Assembly (NCBI GenBank): GCA_029961005.1
Contig: JASBVW010000043.1
Coordinates: 1-8,752, forward strand
DNA: 8,752 bases
Reading direction: 5' to 3'
From: Bacillota bacterium
GTDB lineage: Bacteria; Bacillota; UBA5301; JASBVW01
Made by a program: the position numbers and the translations under genes. Under the pieces are notes generated by a model. That model ran no database searches and was not told where the DNA came from. It saw only the letters and a program-made list of their open reading frames with translations. Below, piece by piece: positions 1 through 5,587 of the stretch (position 1 is its first letter; each line of letters begins with the position of its first letter).

Positions 1-939
1 ATCGACACCGTGCAGCTCAGGGGCGTGGGGTTCGAGGTGCTCGTGGCCGAGGGCGTCGACGATGGAAGACCGGCTGTCCCCCAAAAAGTCCACGGAGACC
101 AGGGGTTCGTCGCTGTAGCCCAGGTACCGGCTCAAGGGCCCTTGGGCCGCCGCCTGCAGGGTGCGGTTGACCTCCTCTACGGTGGTGGCCTTCTCCACCT
201 CCGCCACCAGGTCCACCACCGAGACGTCCGCCACTGGCACCCGCATGGCAAAACCATCCAGCTTCCCCTTCAGCTCCGGCAGCACCAGACCGATAGCCCG
301 GGCCGCCCCGGTGGTGGTGGGAATGATGGACATGCCGGCCGCCCGCGCCCGCCGCAGGTCCTTGTGCACCTGGTCCAGGATCTTCTGGTCGTTGGTGTAG
401 GCGTGCACGGTGGTCATGAAGCCCCGCCGGATGCGGAAATGGTCGTGCAGCACCTTGGCCACCGGCGCCAGGCAGTTGGTGGTGCAGGAGGCGTTGGAGA
501 TGATCTTGTGCCGCGCCGGGTCGTACTTGTCCTCGTTGACCCCCATGACGATGGTGATGTCCTCATTCTTGGCCGGCGCGGAGATGATCACCTTCTTGGC
601 CCCGCCCTGCAGGTGTTTGGCGGCGTCCTCAGCGTTGGTAAAGAAACCGGTGGACTCGATGACCACGTCCACCCCCAGCTCCCCCCAGGGCAGCTCCGCC
701 GGGTCCTTGGAGGACAGGACCTTGACCCGACGCCCGTTCACCACCAGCTGGTCGCCTTCCGCCTTCACCTCGCCCTGGAAGCGCCCGTGCACCGAGTCGT
801 ACTTTAAAAGGTGGGCGTTGGTCCGGGCGTCGGCCAGGTCGTTGATGGCCACCAGTTCCACTTCGGGATGATTCAGCCCGGCCCGGAAGACCAGGCGCCC
901 GATCCGTCCAAAGCCGTTGATCCCAATCCTGACTTTCAC
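1..939 (-). CDS. gap: glyceraldehyde-3-phosphate dehydrogenase, type I (3' end outside window)
   Basis: Interconverts glyceraldehyde-3-phosphate and 1,3-bisphosphoglycerate with NAD(P) in cytosolic glycolysis/gluconeogenesis. Translating 939 to 1 gives 313 codons of an expected ~335. The Rossmann motif GINGFGRIG is at residues 6-14, an Asp at 34 after VAIN favours NAD, the active-site motif SNASCTTNCLAP has the nucleophile at Cys152, and HAYTND holds the catalytic His179. GYSDEPLVS and SSIVDA follow near the C-terminus. The start is GTG at 939, with GGGAGGG eight bases upstream. The frame was read directly from the sequence. After SSIVDA the remaining 17 codons do not look like the usual STMV...VKV.AWYDNEW stretch, so the 3' end may be frameshifted or altered. 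It lies downstream of rpoN behind a 177-base structured leader; no cggR repressor gene is present between them. Confidence 0.95.
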   Translation of the reverse strand, partial: MKVRIGINGFGRIGRLVFRAGLNHPEVELVAINDLADARTNAHLLKYDSVHGRFQGEVKAEGDQLVVNGRRVKVLSSKDPAELPWGELGVDVVIESTGFFTNAEDAAKHLQGGAKKVIISAPAKNEDITIVMGVNEDKYDPARHKIISNASCTTNCLAPVAKVLHDHFRIRRGFMTTVHAYTNDQKILDQVHKDLRRARAAGMSIIPTTTGAARAIGLVLPELKGKLDGFAMRVPVADVSVVDLVAEVEKATTVEEVNRTLQAAAQGPLSRYLGYSDEPLVSVDFLGDSRSSIVDALGHEHLEPHAPELHGVD

Positions 940-1116
940 TCCTCGATCCCTCCCGCAAAAAGATATGGGGGCTTCTCTCCCCCGCGTCGCTGCTCTAAAG
1001 AGATAACCCGGCATCCCCCCCGCGGTGGTTTCTCTGGAAACACACCCCGACCTGCAGCGGCAACTGCATCCGTCCCGGTGGAGGTCGGGCTCTCTCTTTC
1101 TTTTTGTCCCGTAATA
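940..1116 (-). promoter_or_regulatory. structured 5' leader of gap with terminator-like hairpin
   Basis: No gene fits in these 177 bases. Read on the minus strand they hold a series of inverted repeats. CCCGACCT (1089-1082) pairs with AGGTCGGG (1053-1046), and an inner GCAG/CTGC stem continues the 3' arm without a break. GGTG-T-GTTTC (1046-1037) pairs with GAAAC-CACC (1032-1024) around a CAGA loop. GGGGG (983-979) pairs with CCCCC (971-967) and is followed by ATATCTTTTT just before the gap ribosome-binding site. The last one resembles a weak attenuator, and a run of seven G at 1021-1015 could compete for its CCCCC arm. CGGGAC occurs at 1111-1106 and 1077-1072, recalling half-sites of CggR operators, but the spacing is not the known one. 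A TAATAT at 1119-1114 could be a weak -10 without a good -35. Function is inferred only. Confidence 0.4.
967..983 (-). terminator. possible attenuator hairpin just upstream of gap
   Basis: On the minus strand GGGGG-AGAGAAG-CCCCC forms a five-pair all-GC stem, followed by ATATC and then five T. It ends about 20 bases before the gap ribosome-binding site, leaving no room for a separate promoter, so if it terminates it would act as an attenuator of read-through from upstream. The short stem and the five-base gap before the T run make it a weak candidate. Confidence 0.3.
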
Positions 1117-1314
1117 TTATTCTTTCTCCCTGGGTGAAAAATCCTGTTTTTTGCCTGCAAGACGGCCTAAAGCAGAGCGCTGCCGGGAGGCGGGGATGCC
1201 TAGGGCGCGCCGGTACTTGGCCACCGTGCGACGGGAAACCTGAATCCCCTGCCGGGCCAGGAGGGCGGCCAGCTCCCGGTCGCTCAGGGAGCGGCCGCTC
1301 GCCTCTCTCCGCAC
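1117..1314 (-). pseudogene. rpoN: C-terminal part of RNA polymerase sigma-54 factor, in a shifted frame
   Basis: This open frame overlaps the end of the 411-codon rpoN frame but is offset from it. Its translation carries SLSDRELAALLARQGI and then SRRTVAKYRRALGIPAS, a near-perfect RpoN box that in sigma-54 proteins reads the -24 promoter element. The first codon of the open frame is GTG at 1314, but there is no clear ribosome-binding site, and the sequence is what should follow LAELCGE at the end of the upstream frame. The two frames would join if the GAGAGAGG at 1309-1302 had one GA unit fewer, or one base more. About 24 residues follow the box, more than is usual. It is either a disrupted rpoN end or a sequence error; independent translation seems unlikely. 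Confidence 0.85.
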
Positions 1315-2519
1315 AGCTCCGCCAAGCGCGCCTTGACCCCTCCCGCCGCCAGGCCCTGCCCGCTGCGCGTGCGCACGCCGGAGTCGAAGAAGCGAGAGAG
1401 CGGAAAGATGCCCCAGGGAGTCTGGGCGTACTTGTTGGCCACCGCCCGCCCCACCGTGGAAGGATGAAGGCCCACCTCCGCCGCCACCGCCCGCAGGGTC
1501 AAAGGTCGCAGGTAGGCCGGCCCGCGCTCGAGAAAATCCCGCTGGTGGCGGACCAGGGCCGAACCGATGAGAAAGAGGGTTTGCCGCCGGCGCTCCAGAC
1601 AGCGCAGAAGGAAGCGCGCCGCTTTCAGCTGGCGCTGGAGGTAAGCCCGTACCGAGGTCTCCAGTTCCTCCTGCTCCAGGAGGCGGCTGTAGACCTCACT
1701 CAGGCGCAAGGTGGGGGCCGCCCACTCGTGCACTAGCACCGCAAACTCGGCCCCCTGGGGTTCCAGCGCAAGGTCCGGCCGAAGCAAGCCCGGCCGCGCC
1801 TCTCCGCCATACCCCCGTCCCGGCCGGGGATCCAGGTCGCGCAGCTCCGCCGCCAGGCGGCGAACCTCCTCCGGAGAAATGCCCAGGCGCTCCGCCGCCG
1901 CCTTCCAGCGCCCTTTAGCTACCAGGGGCAGGCATTCTTGGATCAGCCGCCGCCTCAGCTCATCCCACTGGCCGCGGTGCTTGAGCTGCAGGGAGAGGCA
2001 CTCCGCCAAGGAGCGGGAGCCTACCCCGCTGGGTTCACACCCCTGGACTACCGCCAGGGCCCGCTGGGCGCTCTCCAGTGAAACGCCGCAGAGGGCCGCC
2101 GCCTCTTCTGGAGAAGAGCAAAGGTAGCCGTCCTGGTCGATCTGCCGCACGAAGAATTCCGCCGCCCGGCGCTCCGGCCCCGGTGGCAGAGCGGCCTGTA
2201 CCTGGAGCCAGAGGTGCTCCCGCAAACTGGGGCGCCAGGGGACCTCTTCCCACTCCGCCTCCTCTTCCCAGCGCTCCCAGGACGTACCTCGGCCCTCTTC
2301 CCGCCAGCCGCCGCCCAGCCCCGCTGCCACTTCTCCGGGGCAGGGGTCGGGCCTCTCCAGCAAAGGGTTATTCACCAGCTCTTGAGAGAGAAGGGCCTCC
2401 AGCTCGCTGGACGAAACCTGCAAGATGCGCAAAGCGCGCCAGAGAGAAGGGGTGGGAATCACCTTGACCGCAGGCCGCTGCTCTTGGTGGAGAGAGAGGA
2501 GGGGCGGAAGGAGATCCAC
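1284..2519 (-). CDS. rpoN: RNA polymerase sigma-54 factor, main part (C-terminal DNA-reading end out of frame)
   Basis: Sigma-54 directs RNA polymerase to -24/-12 promoters and needs an AAA+ activator to open them. Visible parts are region I at residues about 14-55 (ending LVNNPLLE), an acidic linker at 57-95, the core-binding region with CEPSGVGSRSLAECLSLQL at 161-179, and the helix-turn-helix region at about 340-382 containing LHPSTVGRAVANKYAQTPWG and FFDSGV. The start is GTG at 2519, with GGGGAGGTGA upstream lying within the end of whiA, seven bases away, so the two are very probably co-transcribed and coupled. The frame stops after 411 codons with ERRAAAP, before the RpoN box, whereas relatives run to roughly 430-490. 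The missing end is in another frame at 1314-1117. As written, the protein would lack recognition of the -24 element. Confidence 0.9.
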   Translation of the reverse strand: MDLLPPLLSLHQEQRPAVKVIPTPSLWRALRILQVSSSELEALLSQELVNNPLLERPDPCPGEVAAGLGGGWREEGRGTSWERWEEEAEWEEVPWRPSLREHLWLQVQAALPPGPERRAAEFFVRQIDQDGYLCSSPEEAAALCGVSLESAQRALAVVQGCEPSGVGSRSLAECLSLQLKHRGQWDELRRRLIQECLPLVAKGRWKAAAERLGISPEEVRRLAAELRDLDPRPGRGYGGEARPGLLRPDLALEPQGAEFAVLVHEWAAPTLRLSEVYSRLLEQEELETSVRAYLQRQLKAARFLLRCLERRRQTLFLIGSALVRHQRDFLERGPAYLRPLTLRAVAAEVGLHPSTVGRAVANKYAQTPWGIFPLSRFFDSGVRTRSGQGLAAGGVKARLAELCGERRAAAP

Positions 2520-2526
2520 GGAGAGC

Positions 2527-3477
2527 TCACCTCCCCTCCCTTACCCGGTCCTGGTGAGCCCGGACCAGAGCCAAAAGCCGCCGCATCCGGTGGTTCACCG
2601 CTGACTTGCCCAAGCGCGGCCGCAAAAACTGGCCCAGCTCCGCCAGGCTGGCCTCCGGGTGGGCCAGCCTGGCCCGGGCCACCTCCCGCAGTCGGCGCGG
2701 CAGATGTTCTAGGCCCAGGTGGTCGTCAAACCACTTGATCTCCTCGATCTGGCGGAGGGCAGCCGTCACCGCCTTGTCCACGTTGGCCGTCTCGCAATTG
2801 ACCTGTCGATTGACCTGATTGCGCACCTCGCGCAAAACGCGGGCATTCTCAAAGCGCAGGACAGCGGAATCCGCCCCCAAAAGGCGCAAGACGGTGGAGA
2901 TGTCCTCGGCTTCCTTAACATATACCACAAAGCCCCGCTTGCGCTGGCTAAGGCCGGACTTGACCCGGAAAGAGGCCAAAAGCCTCTGCACCCCTTGGGC
3001 CAGAGAGTAATCGGCCACCGCCCACTCCAGGTGGTACCCCTTCTCCGGGTCGGTGAGGGAGCCGTGGATCAAGAACGAAGCCCGCAAGAAAGCACGCCGG
3101 CAGCAGCTCCGGCGCCAGACAAAGGGCGGGACGCCCGCTGAGGGGATGAAGGCCTCATCAGTAGCTTCTAGGGCCAGCAAGATACCCTGCACGTCAGCCG
3201 ACGGGGGCACGCGCACCAGATAGGCGTTGTTTTTGCGCAGGCGGTTGTTGCGCCGCACCAACACCTCCGCCGAAACCGGAAAGGTCTCCTTGAGCAACCC
3301 GAGCAGGCGCCGCGCCACCGCCGGATCCTGCACCTCCACCTCCAGCGAGGCCGCGCGGGCCGAAAGCTCCAGCCTCCCGCCGCCGCGCAAAAAAGCCGCC
3401 AGCTCCGCCCGCCGGCAGCACTCCCGCGGGGCAGGAAGGCGTGCCAGTTCACTCCGGACCTCCTGTGAGAACCACAT
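2527..3477 (-). CDS. whiA: DNA-binding protein WhiA
   Basis: WhiA is a LAGLIDADG-fold protein fused to a helix-turn-helix domain. In actinomycetes it is a sporulation regulator; in Bacillus it affects cell division and chromosome segregation by a less clear route. The 316-residue length is normal. The N-terminal half has the paired homing-endonuclease-like segments, including CCRRAFLRASFLIHGS at 125-140 followed by DPEKGYHLEW at 143-152. The NARVLREVRNQVNRQVNCE segment at 211-229 is typical. The C-terminal helix-turn-helix has SLAELGQFLRPRLGKSAVNHR at about 277-297. The start is ATG at 3477; upstream GGGAGTG is a moderate ribosome-binding site at about ten bases. It normally follows rapZ and yvcK directly, but here two other genes separate it from them. 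Its stop lies within the rpoN ribosome-binding region. Confidence 0.97.
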   Translation of the reverse strand: MWFSQEVRSELARLPAPRECCRRAELAAFLRGGGRLELSARAASLEVEVQDPAVARRLLGLLKETFPVSAEVLVRRNNRLRKNNAYLVRVPPSADVQGILLALEATDEAFIPSAGVPPFVWRRSCCRRAFLRASFLIHGSLTDPEKGYHLEWAVADYSLAQGVQRLLASFRVKSGLSQRKRGFVVYVKEAEDISTVLRLLGADSAVLRFENARVLREVRNQVNRQVNCETANVDKAVTAALRQIEEIKWFDDHLGLEHLPRRLREVARARLAHPEASLAELGQFLRPRLGKSAVNHRMRRLLALVRAHQDRVREGR

Positions 3478-3533
3478 CCCCGCTCGACACTCCCGGCGTA
3501 AAGTATTCCGGGTGGGAAGGGATTTATCCTGCC

Positions 3534-5162
3534 TTACGCCGTCTCCACTTTGGCCTCCTTTTCCAGGCCCAGTTCCTTAATGGCCTGCTCCCGCAGCTTG
3601 TACTTCTGCACCTTGCCGCTGGCGGTCATGGGGTAGGAGTCCACGAACTTGATGTAGCGCGGGATTTTGTGCCGGGAGATGCGGGCCTGGAAGAACTCCC
3701 GGATCTCCTCCTCCGTAGCCTGCACCCCCGGTTTCAGGCGGATGTAGGCCATAACCTCCTCCCCGTACTTGAGGCTGGGTACACCCACCACCTGGGCGTC
3801 CATCACCTTAGGGTGGGTATGCAGGAACTCTTCAATCTCCCGCGGGTAGATATTCTCCCCGCCCCGAATGATCATGTCCTTGATGCGCCCCACGATGTTG
3901 CAGTAGCCGTGCTTGTCCATGGTGGCCAGATCGCCGGTGTGCAGCCAGCCTTCGGCGTCGATGGCCTGGGCCGTGGCCTCCGGCATCTTGTAGTAGCCCT
4001 TCATCACGTTGAACCCCCGCGCGCAGAGCTCACCCGGCGTCCCGCAGGGCACCTCTTGGCCCGTCTCCGGGTTGATGATCTTGACCTCCACCCCCGGGAT
4101 GGCCCGGCCCACCGTGGCCACCCGGCGCTCCAGGGGATCGTCGGTCCGCGTCTGGGTGATGACCGGCGAAGCCTCGGTCTGGCCATAGGCGATGGTGATC
4201 TCCTTCATATGCATCCGGTTGATCACCGACTTCATCACCTCCACCGGGCAGGGGGCGCCGGCCATGATGCCCCGCCGGAGCGTGCTCAGGTCGTAGCGGG
4301 CGAAATCGGGGTACTCCAAGAGGCTGATGTACATGGTGGGGACGCCATGGAGTGCCGTGCACTTCTCGGCTTCGATGGCCGCCAGGACCGTGTCGGGCCG
4401 GAAGTGGTCCACCGGCACCATGGTAGCCCCCTGGGTGACGCAGGCCAGGGTCCCCATCACGCAGCCGAAACAGTGGAAGAACGGCACCGGGATGCAGAGC
4501 CGGTCCCCGGCCCGCAGGCCCATGCACTCCGCTACGTAATAGGCATCCGCCACGATGTTGAGATGGCTGAGCATGGCCCCTTTGGGGAAACCGGTGGTCC
4601 CCGAAGTGTACTGGATGTTGATCACTTCGTCGTAATGGAGGGAGGCCTGGCGTTCAGCCAGCTCCTCCGGCGAGACTTCGTCTCCCAGGGCCAGCACCTC
4701 CGCCCAGGTGAACATGCCGGGATGCTTCTCCTCGCCCAGAAAGATCACGTTGCGCAGCCTGGGCAACCGGGCGGAGCGCAATTGCCCCGGCGGGCAGGTG
4801 TGCAGCTCCGGGCAGAGCTCGTAGATGGCCCCTAGATAGTCCGAGTCCTTGAAGCGGTCCATCAGGACGAGGGTGGTGGCATCGGACTGGCGCAAGAGGT
4901 ACTCCAGCTCCATGACCTTGTAGTTGGTGTTGACCGTGACCAAGACCGCCCCCATCTTCCCGGTGGCGAACTGGGTGATGACCCACTCCGGCTTGTTGGT
5001 GGCCCAGATGGCCAAGTGCTCCCCTTTCTGAATGCCCAGGCGCATGAAGCCCCGCGCCGCCCGGTTGCAGACCTCCTGAAACTCCCGGTAGGTGTAGCGC
5101 AGACCCAATTCGGGAAAGACCACCGCCTCCCGGTCCGGGCACTCCGCCGCGCGGCGGTCCAA
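3534..5162 (-). CDS. AMP-binding acyl-CoA synthetase (ligase), substrate unknown
   Basis: An ANL-superfamily enzyme that activates a carboxylic acid with ATP to an acyl-adenylate and transfers it to CoA, probably in the cytosol. Core motifs are in order: YTSGTTGFPKGAMLSH at 185-200 (phosphate loop), YGQTEASP at 326-333, GWLHTGD at 405-411, GRIKDMIIRGGENIYP at 425-440, and ASGKVQKYKLRE at 514-525 with the probable catalytic Lys517. It resembles FadD/YngI-type fatty-acid ligases, but chain length cannot be read from sequence. The TTG start at 5162 is preceded by GGTGGAG at five bases. However, the residues expected just before LDRRAAECPD in this family (ELRVTVETF) are encoded upstream in another frame, so the true N-terminus is uncertain. 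The gene lies downstream of a T-box leader and terminator and is followed 56 bases later by whiA. Confidence 0.93.
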   Translation of the reverse strand: MDRRAAECPDREAVVFPELGLRYTYREFQEVCNRAARGFMRLGIQKGEHLAIWATNKPEWVITQFATGKMGAVLVTVNTNYKVMELEYLLRQSDATTLVLMDRFKDSDYLGAIYELCPELHTCPPGQLRSARLPRLRNVIFLGEEKHPGMFTWAEVLALGDEVSPEELAERQASLHYDEVINIQYTSGTTGFPKGAMLSHLNIVADAYYVAECMGLRAGDRLCIPVPFFHCFGCVMGTLACVTQGATMVPVDHFRPDTVLAAIEAEKCTALHGVPTMYISLLEYPDFARYDLSTLRRGIMAGAPCPVEVMKSVINRMHMKEITIAYGQTEASPVITQTRTDDPLERRVATVGRAIPGVEVKIINPETGQEVPCGTPGELCARGFNVMKGYYKMPEATAQAIDAEGWLHTGDLATMDKHGYCNIVGRIKDMIIRGGENIYPREIEEFLHTHPKVMDAQVVGVPSLKYGEEVMAYIRLKPGVQATEEEIREFFQARISRHKIPRYIKFVDSYPMTASGKVQKYKLREQAIKELGLEKEAKVETA

Positions 5163-5203
5163 AAGGTCTCCACCGTCACCCGCAGCTCCGGCGGTACTTC
5201 TCC
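5162..5203 (-). other. out-of-frame N-terminal coding stretch of the acyl-CoA synthetase
   Basis: These codons read GEVPPELRVTVETF. In AMP-binding ligases a (T/V)TV..hLD segment directly precedes the part where the 542-codon frame begins (LDRRAAECPD). Adding one T to the run of four T at 5164-5161 would join the two into RVTVETFLDRRAAECPD. Upstream in this same frame a strong GGGAGGT (5223-5217) sits seven bases before ATA (5209-5207), exactly where a start codon would be expected; ATG there would give a normal N-terminus. Either the 5' end has decayed, or the sequence has errors, or translation really starts at the TTG. Confidence 0.6.
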
Positions 5204-5221
5204 CCGTATACTTCCTACCTC

Positions 5222-5276
5222 CCGCACTCTTGCTTCTTCCCTCTCTCCTCTCTCCACTGCTCCCTGCTCCCTTCCT
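5222..5276. repeat. purine-rich low-complexity tract with roughly 7-base period
   Basis: On the minus strand the sequence between the T-box terminator and the acyl-CoA synthetase breaks into degenerate heptamers such as GGAAGGG, AGCAGGG, AGCAGTG, GAGAGAG, GAGAGAG, GGAAGAA and GCAAGAG. Almost no pyrimidines occur on this strand. The tract is non-coding as far as I can tell and extends the leader between terminator and start codon. It resembles in style the cleaner heptamer array at the right end of the window. Confidence 0.55.
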
Positions 5277-5290
5277 GCTGGTTTCCAGGT

Positions 5291-5331
5291 AAACAAAAAG
5301 CCCTTCGCCCCTTTTCTAGAGACGAAAGGCT
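5291..5331 (-). terminator. intrinsic terminator of the T-box leader
   Basis: The minus strand reads AGCCTTTCGTCTCT, a short loop, then AGGGGCGAAAGGGCT followed directly by TTTTTGTTT. The stem pairs AGCC/GGCT, TTTCG/CGAAA and TCTCT/AGGGG (with G-U pairs), with one bulged G. The 5' arm contains CTCTA (5321-5317), which is also complementary to TAGAG (5352-5348) in the T-box, so terminator and antiterminator exclude each other, as expected for this riboswitch class. Confidence 0.9.
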
Positions 5332-5548
5332 CCCTTCCGCGGTACCACTCTATTTGACCTCCGGCCCCCCGAAGGCCCTCTCTGCCCCTTTAACGGCGGG
5401 AAACCGGCCAAGCCTACTCCCTTGCGGTTTCGGTTGGCAGCTCCAGAGCCAGTGGCCGGCCGCTTCAGCGCCGCCTTGCACCGCCCGGCGGCTCTCTTGG
5501 GCCTCCCGCGCCGGCTTCTCTCCTTCCTCGCCTTTGCCGTCTACCATT
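5291..5548 (-). promoter_or_regulatory. T-box riboswitch leader upstream of the acyl-CoA synthetase
   Basis: A tRNA-sensing leader that lets transcription continue when its cognate tRNA is uncharged. Visible landmarks, in transcript order, are an apical Stem I arm with AGAGAGCCGCC...GGCGGC, the GGAGCTGCC segment closing Stem I, AGTAGGCTTGGCCGG, a CCGTTAAAGGGG segment, the T-box AGAGTGGTACCGCGG at 5351-5337, and the terminator. The antiterminator helix TAGAG/CTCTA is present. The T-box bulge UGGU would pair with a discriminator base A. The specifier codon is not certain: CUG (5452-5450, followed by the expected purine) would indicate leucine, while the overlapping UGG would indicate tryptophan, but bacterial tRNA-Trp usually has discriminator G. 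Leader length is about 258 bases from the predicted start of transcription. The downstream gene is not an amino-acid gene by its family, which is unusual. Confidence 0.93.
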
Positions 5549-5554
5549 ACCACG

Positions 5555-5583
5555 AGTCTACCACGCCCCGGCGAGGCCGTCAA
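5555..5583 (-). promoter_or_regulatory. sigma-A type promoter of the T-box leader
   Basis: TTGACG (5583-5578) and TAGACT (5560-5555) are separated by 17 bases, a near-consensus housekeeping promoter. Transcription would begin near 5548, just before the T-box Stem I. The -35 element starts four bases after the stop codon of the lytic transglycosylase gene. Confidence 0.75.
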
Positions 5584-5587
5584 CCCC

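Noticed and set aside
10..807. 265-codon open frame on the plus strand
   Set aside because: It lies opposite gap, which has a complete active site; the translation has no family features and is biased toward His, Gly, Val and Leu.
1046..1111. Terminator of a plus-strand gene (hairpin followed by a T-rich run on the plus strand)
   Set aside because: No plus-strand gene is supported anywhere in the window, and the T-rich run begins with a CT-alternating stretch; the hairpin is better viewed as part of the gap leader.
3492..3512. CCCGG/CCGGG inverted repeat between the acyl-CoA synthetase and whiA as a terminator
   Set aside because: Only five pairs with an eleven-base loop and no T run on either side.
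3441..4835. 464-codon open frame on the plus strand opposite the acyl-CoA synthetase
   Set aside because: It is antisense to a gene with all ANL-family motifs; the translation is rich in His, Arg, Gly and Pro with no recognisable motif, as expected of a shadow frame in GC-rich DNA.
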